The translations under genes were made by a program, and so were the position numbers. Below are positions 54,153-63,084 of a stretch of DNA of 64,000 bases, in pieces; the first letter of the stretch is position 1; each line of letters begins with the position of its first letter. Location of the stretch: NCBI RefSeq assembly GCF_003362805.1, contig NZ_QNQT01000002.1, positions 1-64,000 of the forward strand, written 5' to 3'. Below the pieces are notes generated by a model. That model made no database searches, was not told the origin of the DNA, and saw only the letters and a program-made list of their open reading frames with translations. Source of the DNA: Neobacillus piezotolerans (lineage in GTDB: Bacteria > Bacillota > Bacilli > Bacillales > Cytobacillaceae).

Positions 54153-54432
54153 ATGGATTTTGAAGAGAAAATTAAACGAGAAAAAGCAGAAGAGATTGCA
54201 AAAAACCTTGTTGATACTCTTGTTGTTAAAGTAATTGCTGAAAAAAGGAGTAGATATAGAAAGAGTCCAGGAGTTCCGAACAGCCTATGAAATCAAAAGA
54301 AAAACCTTAGAAGAAATTGCTGAAAAACTTGTTGATGTTCTTTCTGTCAAGGTTATTGCAGAAAATTCTGGTGTGAGCATAGAAAAAGTACGGAAGTTCC
54401 GAATAGCCTATGAAGAAAGCCTCCAGGAATAA
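54153..54432 (+). pseudogene. Frameshifted gene with an internal protein repeat
   Basis: Starts at ATG 54153 (GGGGGG upstream) as MDFEEKIKREKAEEIAKNLVD. The frame shifts at the A-run 54239-54246 and continues in another frame to 54432. Joined, the two parts carry two copies of a unit EEIA-x-x-LVD-x-L-x-VKVIAE ... GV-x-IE-x-V-x-x-FR-x-AYE of about 45 residues. The unit resembles the C-terminal HTH-like repeat seen in Rpn/PD-(D/E)XK transposase-nuclease tails. Confidence 0.5.
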
Positions 54433-54466
54433 AATCATATGAAACTGTTTAAAGGGGGCTTCTTAT

Positions 54467-54598
54467 ATGAAAAAAGCAAAGCCGAATAGAGTCATTCCTA
54501 AGAAAATCACTCGGCTTAAAAAAGAGAAAAGTGAAATTGAGAGATTAAATGAAGAAGCATTGAAACGCATTCGGGCATTTAAAGGTTCATTTGGTTGA
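54467..54598 (+). CDS. Very small basic protein
   Basis: 43 residues, MKKAKPNRVIPKKITRLKKE ... RAFKGSFG. AAAGGGGG six to seven bases before the ATG. Coiled-coil-like basic peptide; function unknown. Confidence 0.5.
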   Translation: MKKAKPNRVIPKKITRLKKEKSEIERLNEEALKRIRAFKGSFG

Positions 54599-55039
54599 GG
54601 ATAGATAGTGTTAAACAGGGGGTTCCCTTACGGTGGGATTTTGAATTATATTAAGGTGTGATAAAATTTTTGTACAACCTTTTCGCTTTTGCGGAGCTTT
54701 AAATAGTGGCACAAAGTAGTTCTTCTCATTTTTGGGAGGAACTATTTTTATATATTGGTGTATGGGCCAGGCTTTTGCAATATTAGCAACTGGAGGATGG
54801 AATATTGTGCTTAATGATTAATAATTTGGAGAAGAAAATGAAAAGCCATTCCTAATCTCTGTTGTGCCTCTTTTTTCGATTGCGAAATACAGTGATTATG
54901 TAACCTTTTTTGTCTATATCAATGACCATATCAAAAACCTGGATTTCCAATATATGTTTAAAACAAGTGGTATAATAAATTTAAGAGGCCAAATGAGAAT
55001 GTAGGAACAAGTTGATAAGAAACTATAAAGGGATGGTTA
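54599..55039. other. Cassette spacer with terminator
   Basis: 441 bases without a supported gene. TAGTTCTTCTC/GGGAGGAACTA (54715-54755) followed by TTTTTAT is a clear intrinsic terminator that isolates the next gene. Confidence 0.65.
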
Positions 55040-56308
55040 TTGTTGAGGAATAAACAATACAAAAAACTGAGAGAGAAGTATATTGAGCAACTAATTGACA
55101 CCATAGAGAAAAGCTCAGAATATCAGGATTACATAAAAGAAGATGAACGGTACAGAGAATATATTGAGGGTAGGAATTTACTAAAGACATGGAGATTCAC
55201 CATACTGGATACTTATAATAACAAAGATATGAACAAACTCATAAAAAGGTTTTCAAAACTAAACAAGGAAAAATATCAAGTTGATTTGCAATATAGACCC
55301 AAAAGAATAAGAGACCTCAATTATTTTTCTCTTCAATATACAGGAGCAGGTTTCTCTTCATTAGCAACAATAAAGTTCTTGGATGATAAATTCATTAGAG
55401 AAATAAGGAGTGTGTTTACACAAATAAACAATAATCAAGCTGTAGTTGAGTTTGATATATCATTCAACAAAATAATGGATAATGCAATGTTTCTTGAGTT
55501 CATTAAAGAGAATAAAGAAAGATTATTCGATAAAAAATTTATCGGATTTTACAATATTGAAAGGGAGGGAAAATCAATTTGGTATAGTGATATTTACAGG
55601 AAGTTTAATGAGTTGGTGGGCTTGGCGGTTCAGTCAAAACTTATGGAAATAGCTGAACTAAATTATGGAATGAACTATAGACTACCCTCTCTGAGGGTGA
55701 TCAACTATCCACAAGATATCTCTGGAGATGAATCATTTAAGGATGTTTTTTTATGTAAAACATATGAATTCAACAATGGGGGTAGGGAACAATATTTGAT
55801 TACAGATGTTACAAGCCGAGAAGGATTAGAGATGGAACTCTATTTCACAGGAAATTCTTTCTCACCCTTATCCTTTACAAACATTTTGAGTAGTTACAGG
55901 ATGGACTTTTATTATTTCTTATTTGATAGAATAGAAGAGTATGAATTGAACCAAAGAATGAATAAATACTTTAATGAATCAAGGGATAAAATCTCCTCAA
56001 AGGATTATAAATGGCTTGTTAATAAGATTCGTGCAATAAATGATAACAAACTACATATGAATTATGACAAGACTGACAGGAGTGAGGTAAAGGGTTGGAA
56101 AGCGTATTATGGAGGAGAGGAAACAAAACTGGGTTTTACAGAGCAAGAAGGAATCAAAAAATATGAAACTATTTATACTGAATGTTTGGAGTATATAAAG
56201 GTTCTATATTCTGTTGGTAAGGAAAATCTAATAATACACCTCGCATCAATGACTTTGATTGCTACTGTGCTTGGAGTGGCCATAACTATATTATTGTCTT
56301 TTAAATGA
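55040..56308 (+). CDS. Unrecognised 422-residue tail-anchored protein
   Basis: 422 residues from TTG 55040 (TTG 55043 also possible), with GGGATGG upstream. About 390 soluble residues rich in Lys, Tyr, Asn and Glu precede a single C-terminal membrane helix (IHLASMTLIATVLGVAITILL) with almost nothing after it, so it should be anchored facing the cytoplasm. It has its own terminator on each side. No motif for a nuclease, ATPase or protease that I can name. Position as last cargo gene next to the hsd operon makes a defence role possible, but that is inference. Confidence 0.6.
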   Translation: MLRNKQYKKLREKYIEQLIDTIEKSSEYQDYIKEDERYREYIEGRNLLKTWRFTILDTYNNKDMNKLIKRFSKLNKEKYQVDLQYRPKRIRDLNYFSLQYTGAGFSSLATIKFLDDKFIREIRSVFTQINNNQAVVEFDISFNKIMDNAMFLEFIKENKERLFDKKFIGFYNIEREGKSIWYSDIYRKFNELVGLAVQSKLMEIAELNYGMNYRLPSLRVINYPQDISGDESFKDVFLCKTYEFNNGGREQYLITDVTSREGLEMELYFTGNSFSPLSFTNILSSYRMDFYYFLFDRIEEYELNQRMNKYFNESRDKISSKDYKWLVNKIRAINDNKLHMNYDKTDRSEVKGWKAYYGGEETKLGFTEQEGIKKYETIYTECLEYIKVLYSVGKENLIIHLASMTLIATVLGVAITILLSFK

Positions 56309-56316
56309 CCCTTCAT

Positions 56317-56357
56317 AAAAATGGACAGGATATGAGTAATCCTGTCCATTTTTTTGC
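56317..56357 (+). terminator. Terminator of 422-residue gene
   Basis: AAAATGGACAGGAT/ATCCTGTCCATTTT with loop ATGAGTA, ending TTTTTTTG. Confidence 0.88.
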
Positions 56358-56375
56358 CTCTCAAATATGTAAGGT

Positions 56376-56399
56376 GAACCTTATCATAAGTAAATGAGG
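56376..56399 (+). repeat. Attachment-site repeat B
   Basis: Matches repeat A over the first 18 bases (one or two differences) and repeat C over 24 with one difference. Its start encodes E-P-Y-H-K-stop, as in rlmH. Separates unit 1 from unit 2. Confidence 0.85.
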
Positions 56400-56575
56400 T
56401 TTTAGAACATTGAACTGGTAAGTCAAAAGTACCAAGTAACTTTGACGATTTAAAATATTTTTGGCTTTATAGTAGCTTTTACAGGCATGACTCCCACTCA
56501 AAAAAGCCAGTAATTCTTCAGCGGGCAAGGCCTAAAAGGCTACTATGCCCGCCTCCAAAGAAAGTGGACACCTCT

Positions 56576-56785
56576 TCAGTTTCCATATTTAGTGGCTCTC
56601 ATCTCCGCGAATAGTTGCTCTGCTTTCCAAAACTGGTTGTTTCTCAATCCCCATAAGCGGCCAAATTCAACTGCAATAATCAAGTGGTACATTAAATAAG
56701 ATGACCCCGGCACAATACCGAAGTCATCTATTAGCTGTATAAGTTTCAACAGGTGCTTTTTTAAACTGTCCACATTATGGGGCAT
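56576..56785 (-). CDS. Doubtful small open frame
   Basis: 69 residues (MPHNVDSLKKHLLKLIQLI and on), no ribosome site seen before the ATG. A hairpin GCGGGCA/TGCCCGC (56521-56552) follows it. It may be a remnant; family unknown. Confidence 0.25.
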   Translation of the reverse strand: MPHNVDSLKKHLLKLIQLIDDFGIVPGSSYLMYHLIIAVEFGRLWGLRNNQFWKAEQLFAEMRATKYGN

Positions 56786-56895
56786 AGTTCAAATTTAGGT
56801 GAAGGCATTTTTTAAATAAATGTATGTTATTTCGTATAATAGGAATTTAATAAAATATAATATCTATATTTATAGCTTTATTATAGAAAAAAATT

Positions 56896-57582
56896 TCACT
56901 CATAATCTAGTAAAGTACCAATAAGATGCTCAAAATAGGTAAAAGGAGTTGTATTAACTAGGTAATTTATTACTACAGCATTAGAAAAGTTAGGTATAGC
57001 ATTGACTAAGTCATATCCGCTTGGAGGTGGACCAGATGTATTATTAAATACATTTTGTTTACTCAGTATGCTAGCGATTTTTGCTTGTGGATAATCTTCA
57101 TAAAGTCTAGTTGCATTTTCAATAAACCATTTCTCCTTTTTTTCATAAGAGGTTTTTACATCAGAATTTAATCTACTTTGATCAGTGAATGGTGTCGTAT
57201 ATTGTTGTCTACCGTACATACATAACCATACTTCAAAACTTCGCCCTGAGAGAATAATTTTAATATCATTACCATATGTTTTCTCAAATGATTGAATTTG
57301 TGATATAACAGTGTTCACATTCTCTCGGTTGGGTTTAATATCTGTATCCAATACAATAAAAAATAAATCCTGTGGATTTATGGATTTTTTTTTATTTTTG
57401 CTTTTTAATGCCAACTTGAAATTCTTTTCAAACTCTTCAGGATAGGAGATAATTATTGCTTTAGTAACTTTTCTTTGGAAGCTGTGCTTTATAAAAAAGT
57501 GTTCACAAAGATCAATTTTATTTCCTCTGTGTGATGCTTCAGGAAATAAAATGTGAATTTGAGGTTTTATAGTTCTAGCCAT
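56896..57582 (-). CDS. RloB/AbiLii-like protein
   Basis: 228 residues from ATG 57582 (MARTIKPQIHILFPEASHRG). Its LDTDIKPNRENVN and GRSFEVWLCMY segments are typical of the RloB family (the AbiLii component). RloB proteins have a TOPRIM-like nuclease fold and work with an ATPase partner. GGAGGTATTTGATTAAA precedes the start, and RloA ends one base before the ATG, so they are translated together. Confidence 0.78.
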   Translation of the reverse strand: MARTIKPQIHILFPEASHRGNKIDLCEHFFIKHSFQRKVTKAIIISYPEEFEKNFKLALKSKNKKKSINPQDLFFIVLDTDIKPNRENVNTVISQIQSFEKTYGNDIKIILSGRSFEVWLCMYGRQQYTTPFTDQSRLNSDVKTSYEKKEKWFIENATRLYEDYPQAKIASILSKQNVFNNTSGPPPSGYDLVNAIPNFSNAVVINYLVNTTPFTYFEHLIGTLLDYE

Positions 57583-57583
57583 T

Positions 57584-58912
57584 TTAATCAAATACCTCCG
57601 GCACAGCCCCAAGTCTCCCTGTTAAATACAAATTTACCCAATTGTGATTGTTATAAGAAATATTATTAAAATCCTTTAAAGAAAATATTTCGCTACTTTG
57701 ATTAGCTCGGTTTTTCTCCACAAAATATACTTGTTCCTTTGAAAAGAACCTATTATTTAGTAATAAAGGATTATGAGTAATAAGTAAAAATTGGGTTTTA
57801 CTTTGTGATTCAGGATATATAAAGTTTTTTATGATACCTTCTTGTATATGGATGTGGTAATGACTGTCAAATTCGTCTGAAATATATATTTTTTCCATTA
57901 GTATACTCTCATAAATTTTAAGTGAATGGTTTAAGAATTTTTTTGTACCCGCAGATTCATCCCCAATGGGTAATTTATATTCCTTACTATTCACATTATG
58001 AATTGTATTGACCTTATATTTTTTGAATTTACTGAATTGGCTTCGATCAACATTATCAATGATTTTACTATTTATTAATGAGTCTAAGAATTCATCAGTT
58101 ATATCCTGAATTTCAAAATCTGCTAAGGCAAAATCAAACTTATATAGGTTAGATAAAATATATTCTTTAAATTTTGGATTAGAGTTTAACCCCTCGATAA
58201 ACTCATCCATAGAATTTAGATTTTCATCGTTACTAAAAACTAGGTTTTTTTCTATTGAGTTTCCGCATAATTCAATTATTTTATAAGAAATAGTAGCAAT
58301 TTCATTCTTGAAAAAGGTTTCATTTATATCAAAATTCAACAACGATAAAACCAACTTATGTTTAATGTTCTCTTTTTTGATTTTACTTATTATCTCGGAG
58401 ATTTCCTTAGAGTAAGTTTCGATTGTATTCATTGTTCTTTCAAATACAATTACTTCATTGGAGAGTGTTGTTTTTAGCACTTTTTGGTAAGATAAAATTT
58501 CATTTTCAACTAGGAAATTGTTCCGATTGATTGAAAATTTATATATAAGTTTATAATAATCTTCATTGATATTTTCCATGAATTCAACAGTAAAGCTTAA
58601 AGGATTCTTTTTCTTTTCTGCAAATTCAAATCCTTTTAGTTTTAAAGTTAAATCACTTTTTTTATCAAACTTTATGCTATCTAAATAAATTTTTCTCATT
58701 TGGCCAAAAGACTTAGAAAGATTTGATTTACCCGCTGCGTTAGGGCCAAACACAATTACACCATTTAATACAGCTCTTTTTTTCTTATTATCTTTATATT
58801 CAAATATCGTGTTATTTTTGAAAATATTAGCATTATTGTATTCGTGGTCAAAAGATATTTCTTGTTTATCGTTAAAAGATAAAAGATTTTCAATTCCAAA
58901 CTTTAACAACAT
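57584..58912 (-). CDS. RloA/AbiLi-like AAA ATPase
   Basis: 442 residues. N-terminal FGIENLLSFNDKQE, then Walker A VFGPNAAGKSN near residue 54, a long coiled middle, the signature-like DESAGTKKF, and a Walker B/D-loop region near KIYISDEFDSHYH followed by LLITHNPLLL. These features mark the overcoming-lysogenization-type (AAA_15/21) ATPases paired with RloB in abortive infection (AbiL) and similar defences. GGAGGTG is upstream. Low G+C. Confidence 0.82.
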   Translation of the reverse strand: MLLKFGIENLLSFNDKQEISFDHEYNNANIFKNNTIFEYKDNKKKRAVLNGVIVFGPNAAGKSNLSKSFGQMRKIYLDSIKFDKKSDLTLKLKGFEFAEKKKNPLSFTVEFMENINEDYYKLIYKFSINRNNFLVENEILSYQKVLKTTLSNEVIVFERTMNTIETYSKEISEIISKIKKENIKHKLVLSLLNFDINETFFKNEIATISYKIIELCGNSIEKNLVFSNDENLNSMDEFIEGLNSNPKFKEYILSNLYKFDFALADFEIQDITDEFLDSLINSKIIDNVDRSQFSKFKKYKVNTIHNVNSKEYKLPIGDESAGTKKFLNHSLKIYESILMEKIYISDEFDSHYHIHIQEGIIKNFIYPESQSKTQFLLITHNPLLLNNRFFSKEQVYFVEKNRANQSSEIFSLKDFNNISYNNHNWVNLYLTGRLGAVPEVFD

Positions 58913-59255
58913 TTTAAAAACACCTCCAAATTTATTTTATCATAAAAGTTTGGTTTTAGATAGTATTGCTATTTGGGATAACCGTTTATTATACATATTA
59001 TAGTCTAATCGAATGATTATTATACCAGTGCCTAGTCATCCCATAAATAAAACGGAGTTTTACTTTACAAAATAAGTATTGTATTAAACAAAAATTCAAA
59101 TACTTGAGGAATTAAAGGGAACACTTTAAAAGAAAAGAAATCAAGAAGCATTATTAAAGGGAAAAATGGCAATTCCTAAAGTTCCATTCGCCTCTCTTTA
59201 CTGATTGAGGCCATGTGATAAGAATATGATACCAGCCCTCATTTTGATGCATTAC
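58913..59255. other. Leader of rloAB unit
   Basis: A/T-rich region with promoter-like text on the minus strand (TATAAT near 58998-59003) and no supported gene. Confidence 0.4.
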
Positions 59256-59258
59256 GGT

Positions 59259-59282
59259 GAACCGTATCATAAGTAAATGAGG
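59259..59282 (+). repeat. Attachment-site repeat C
   Basis: Same 24 bases as repeat B with one difference (CCG for CCT), again encoding E-P-Y-H-K-stop. The shared upstream bases GGTGAACC extend the match to 27 with one mismatch. Confidence 0.85.
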
Positions 59283-59401
59283 ATTAAAAAAAGCACTATT
59301 TGCATTAGCAATAGCGCTGCTGACAATTCATTAAGAATCTCTTGTTTCGTTAATATATCAATAACGTCATTTCTCTAAAATGGTTGATTCAGGGGAAAAT
59401 A

Positions 59402-59448
59402 ACGGGGACAGGTCCCTTGGCTAAATAAGCCGAGATACCTGTCCCCGT
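59402..59448. repeat. Long imperfect palindrome
   Basis: Perfect 12-bp arms ACGGGGACAGGT / ACCTGTCCCCGT with partly paired CTTGGCT/AGCCGAG inside. No T-run follows, so it is not a standard terminator. May be a miniature repeat. Confidence 0.7.
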
Positions 59449-59478
59449 AACCATTGCCAAGATTATCAGCCAAAGGTG

Positions 59479-60441
59479 TTAAAGTTTGTTCCTATTAAAA
59501 ATATTCTTCTTAATAATTAAATAGTTCTTAATCGCAAAATTTAAATAAAATAGATTTGCTCTAATTTCAAATTCTTCCCTTGTCTTCGGTAATTCTGTTT
59601 CACGTATAGACTCTTCGTACTCCTCTAATTGCTTTAATGCGATAGTGGTATCTCCTGAATCTACATGCTGACTGATATTTAGGAAGATATTAGCAAGCAT
59701 TCCTCTTTGTTTGATATCTAACTCTGATGAAGAAACAATGCTTACAATGGATGCCATCTGTTTTAGAATTTCCAGTTGATCTTCGCGCATTTCAAAATAA
59801 TAATAATCTTTATTTTCTTTTCTTAACAGATGATTCTCTACATCTTGGATAGTTATGCTTTTAGCCTGATTAAGAAGATTTTCTACTTCGATTAATTCTT
59901 TTCCGTCCCAGTTTCGCTTACTATCCTTTAAAAAAGCTGAGAATTCGTTTAGAATAACGCTAAATTTATTTTCAACTTTTGTTTTATATTTTTCAATTTC
60001 CTTCTTAAAGCTGGGCATAATGCTGTTTACGAGCAAGGCAATTCCTATACCAATGAAAATAATATAAAGTTCATTCAATAAGTTGTCCAGGGTGGCTTCC
60101 TCTACTGTGTAAATATGTAAAACGATCACTATACTTGTGACCAATCCTTCTTGAATACGCGTTTTTACGAGGATTGGGACAAAAAATAAAATAAATAGCG
60201 TTAAGACAATTGGATTATATCCTAAAAGTTCAAAACATATGGAACCAAGAATTAAAGATAAAAGAGAAGCAAAAAACTTTTTCTGAATGGAATGCAATGT
60301 CTTTTTCTTTGTCTTTTCAATACACATAATGACGATAATGGCCGCAAATGACGCGAATTCCAAGTCGAGCAAGCTCGCAATCCAAATTGCTAATCCTGCC
60401 CCTATTGCAGTCTTAATTGTCCGATATCCCATTCCAACCAT
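59479..60441 (-). CDS. Aromatic acid exporter-type membrane protein (FUSC/ArAE)
   Basis: About 320 residues: four to six membrane helices in the first 150 (IKTAIGAGLAIWIASLLDL, then further hydrophobic blocks) and a helical cytoplasmic tail. Resembles the DUF939 aromatic-acid-exporter family of Bacillus. ATG 60441 has AGGATGG upstream; ATG 60450 is the alternative. Substrate unknown. Confidence 0.75.
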   Translation of the reverse strand: MVGMGYRTIKTAIGAGLAIWIASLLDLEFASFAAIIVIMCIEKTKKKTLHSIQKKFFASLLSLILGSICFELLGYNPIVLTLFILFFVPILVKTRIQEGLVTSIVIVLHIYTVEEATLDNLLNELYIIFIGIGIALLVNSIMPSFKKEIEKYKTKVENKFSVILNEFSAFLKDSKRNWDGKELIEVENLLNQAKSITIQDVENHLLRKENKDYYYFEMREDQLEILKQMASIVSIVSSSELDIKQRGMLANIFLNISQHVDSGDTTIALKQLEEYEESIRETELPKTREEFEIRANLFYLNFAIKNYLIIKKNIFNRNKL

Positions 60442-60592
60442 ATGTACCATCCTATTGTTTTCTTTATTTTCATTATAGCTAGTAGTTATTAATTGTAACA
60501 GAAAATTATAGGGCCGTGATAGCGCCGGTTCCTTGGTCTTATTTTAATGAAATAGGTTCATGAAAAAACCGCACTTAATTGAGGTACGGGGT

Positions 60593-60619
60593 ACCGTATC
60601 ACACATAGATGCAGTTTTA
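60593..60619 (+). repeat. Degraded attachment-like site D
   Basis: ACCGTATCACACATAGATG then CAGTTTTAG. It keeps the ACCGTATCA core and a right flank (GATGC-GTTTT) close to the S. aureus SCC site as I recall it. Several mismatches, so it may be an older boundary or chance. Confidence 0.4.
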
Positions 60620-60684
60620 GTAAGAACAATGATAGACCACCTCATTAGATAAATTGGAGAGGTTGCCAAAAGGAAAAATAAAAA

Positions 60685-60719
60685 CAGAGATGATAAAGAC
60701 TTCATCTCTGTTTTATTAT
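60685..60719. terminator. Terminator of MBL-fold gene
   Basis: AAACAGAGATGA/TCATCTCTGTTT with loop TAAAGACT; A- and T-rich on both sides. Confidence 0.8.
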
Positions 60720-60745
60720 TTATCTGGTTGTAATCAATTATAAGG

Positions 60746-61528
60746 CTATTTCTTAAATTCCCTTTCCTCTCCATATCCCATCGTTACCACTTCGGTTTGT
60801 GGATAATCGTTTAACAACTCTTTTAAGTCTTTATCTCTATCCATCATATATTCCACTACGGGAAAGGCGTTCAATAATTGATCAAGGATATCCGGTGATG
60901 GAGCACTTTTTTTAGAAGGAAACGTATGGCTTGGAATAACATATTGAACTTTCAATAGGTTCTTTACTGCATAGGCTGCTTCTTTTGGCCCCATTGTAAA
61001 ATGGCCTGATGAGGATAATATTGCAATCTCAGGATTATACACATCCTGAATCAACTTCATATCGTACATAAGAGCCGTATCCCCAGAATGGTAAACTGTA
61101 TAATCATCGTCAAAGTCAAAAACATACCCGGATGCCTCGCCCGCATATAGTGGGGTTCCTTCTATCTCCCCGTATGAGGATGTATGTTTGGCTTGAACCA
61201 TTGTGACGGTAAGATCATTGAAGGACACCGAACCACCTTGATTAATAGGAAGTACATTTTTAATGCCCTTTTGCAGAAGTATCATGGCCAAATCATATTG
61301 GGCAACAACCATAATATCAGGTTTGTTTTCCACTACCTTAGAAAGCCCGCTTGTATGATCAAAATGTCCATGTGTCAAAAATACACAATCGATAGCATTA
61401 TAAAAATCTTTAGTATCTAGCTGTTGTGGAAATCCAGGATTTAAATCAATAAATGGATCTACAAGGTAATTTTTCCCCGCCTTACTTGTGAACATATACA
61501 TTGCATGCCCAAGCCTTAATATTTTCAT
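60746..61528 (-). CDS. MBL-fold metal-dependent hydrolase (UPF0173-like)
   Basis: 260 residues. Metal motif THGHFDHTSG near residue 53, later HSGDTALMYDM and IPSHTFPS. It resembles the UPF0173/YtkL group of predicted hydrolases. Substrate unknown. GGGGGAGAAAAATGTA serves as ribosome site. Confidence 0.85.
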   Translation of the reverse strand: MKILRLGHAMYMFTSKAGKNYLVDPFIDLNPGFPQQLDTKDFYNAIDCVFLTHGHFDHTSGLSKVVENKPDIMVVAQYDLAMILLQKGIKNVLPINQGGSVSFNDLTVTMVQAKHTSSYGEIEGTPLYAGEASGYVFDFDDDYTVYHSGDTALMYDMKLIQDVYNPEIAILSSSGHFTMGPKEAAYAVKNLLKVQYVIPSHTFPSKKSAPSPDILDQLLNAFPVVEYMMDRDKDLKELLNDYPQTEVVTMGYGEEREFKK

Positions 61529-62181
61529 TACATTTTTCTCCCCCTAATAGTAGTAAAGTAAAACCACTATCATTCTATTCCTGACTTTCAAATTAATAAG
61601 TACGAATTTACAAAATGTGATTATTGGCTTAAATAAGCAAAGAATATCATGGGAAGATCCAAAAAGTATCAGTTGTTTTTAGCTAGGTATTGAGAGCAAA
61701 GCCTAGTGGTAATCACCTTCTTTTGGACCACGACATGGCAGGATGAAGGATTGGGACAATGGGATATAATTCGCGTAAGAAGAATATTCTCCATGTTCTT
61801 AGAAGCATTAGAAGAAATGCTTATTCGGAAAGGCTTTAATGCTATTAAAGGTGAAAGTGCTCAGATGGCATTAAAGGAATATGATGAATATAAAAAGCGG
61901 AATTCTGAAATGGTCGAAGTAAATAAAAATATTTAAATAAAAACGGTTCAATTCTGCTTGTACCGAAAATATTCTTCAATTAATGGAATCTACGTTCGAT
62001 TGTTGATGGTGTAAACTCTCTCTCTTATGGTTGATCAGTTGGCCAGTAAAATTTTTATAAGCATCCGAGGCAATTTCATATTTCTTGACCCTCACCTGTA
62101 GTACGATAAATTAATAAGAGGGCCATAATTTATAATTTGCTGGACAAGTTGCGTTTTTTACATAAATTGGAGGGGTTCATT
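61529..62181. other. Spacer with one doubtful frame
   Basis: 653 bases. A plus-strand frame 61706-61936 (GTG start, ends SEMVEVNKNI) has a helical charged C-terminal part but no ribosome site; probably a remnant. No RNA gene seen. Confidence 0.35.
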
Positions 62182-62955
62182 ATGACCGCAGAAAAAAACA
62201 AAATGATGCATATCGCTTGTGGCGAGGGAGATGTAGGCGAATATGTATTCCTGCCAGGAGCGCCTGAAAGAACAATACAAATTGCCAAATACTTTGATAG
62301 TTATGAGAAAATTGCTCAAAATAGAGAACATACCACTTATACTGGTTATCTCGATGGCGTAAAAGTTTCTGTCACTTCAACAGGAATGGGCGGACCGTCA
62401 ACGGCGATTTGCATGGAAGAGCTAACTAAGCTTGGGGCGCATACCTTTATCCGGGTTGGAACTTGTGCTTCAACTTCCAAAAAGGTTGGTATTGGCGACG
62501 TCGTTATTCCCAACGGTGCCGTCAAGATGGAAGGCACAAGTAGTCATTATATCCCAATGGAATATCCTGCAGTTCCGGATTATTTCTTATTGAAAAAGCT
62601 TGAAGAGGCGGCAATTAAGCTCGGATATAAGTACAACATTGGTGTGACCATTACTAAGGATTCTTTCTTTACGCAAACTGAACCGGAAACAAAGCCGGTT
62701 GGATATGAATTAGTGAATAAGTGGAATGCCTATGAAAAAAGCGGAGCCACAAGCACTTCGATGGAAGATGCGCCAATCTTTTCAATCGCCCCAACTTTGA
62801 ATTCCCGCGGAGCATCCGTAATGCTATCGGCAACAAATTATAATAAATTTGCCAACCAAGATCGAACAAGCCTGGCCGAATATGAAACCAGAGCGATTGA
62901 GGTGGCGGTTGAGGCCATGCGTCAAATTATAAAGGCAGACCATTCAAATAAATAA
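62182..62955 (+). CDS. udp: Uridine phosphorylase
   Basis: 257 residues from ATG 62182, with GGAGGGG upstream. The nucleoside phosphorylase motifs are LPGAPERT, STGMGGPSTAI and VGTCASTS. Splits uridine to uracil and ribose-1-phosphate. Symbol by family; a purine-type relative is less likely because of the uridine-type motifs. Confidence 0.82.
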   Translation: MTAEKNKMMHIACGEGDVGEYVFLPGAPERTIQIAKYFDSYEKIAQNREHTTYTGYLDGVKVSVTSTGMGGPSTAICMEELTKLGAHTFIRVGTCASTSKKVGIGDVVIPNGAVKMEGTSSHYIPMEYPAVPDYFLLKKLEEAAIKLGYKYNIGVTITKDSFFTQTEPETKPVGYELVNKWNAYEKSGATSTSMEDAPIFSIAPTLNSRGASVMLSATNYNKFANQDRTSLAEYETRAIEVAVEAMRQIIKADHSNK

Positions 62956-63015
62956 ATAGATGAGGTTTTTTATTTTATTCTATGGTTAGAAAGAAAAAAA
63001 TAATTTTGTATTCCT

Positions 63016-63073
63016 ACCATATAAACAACCTTACCTTGTTGGGGAATTGGTTGTTTATATGGTCATTTTTTTT
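63016..63073. terminator. Convergent terminator
   Basis: Perfect 15-bp stem ACCATATAAACAACC/GGTTGTTTATATGGT followed by CATTTTTTTT; lies between converging genes. Confidence 0.9.
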
Positions 63074-63084
63074 AATACTTTTAT

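Larger units (their letters stand above)
44689..59282. mobile_element. SCC-like composite cassette at rlmH
   Basis: Bounded by repeat A in rlmH and repeat C at 59259, with repeat B (56376) inside, giving units of about 11.7 and 2.9 kb. Unit 1 holds a recombinase remnant, hsdRMS, regulators and a 422-residue membrane protein; unit 2 holds a RloA/RloB pair. The DNA is clearly more A+T-rich than the flanking housekeeping genes. The organisation matches staphylococcal SCC elements (same gene, same last codons, serine recombinase, restriction cargo), but no complete recombinase remains in the window. Confidence 0.78.

Noticed and set aside
54239-54246. Programmed frameshift at the A-run
   Set aside because: The run is not in the X-XXY-YYZ register and the needed shift is +1 (or -2); decay or read error is simpler.
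59595-59610. parS-like TGTTTCACGT in the exporter gene
   Set aside because: Only the left ten bases match; the right half-site is absent.
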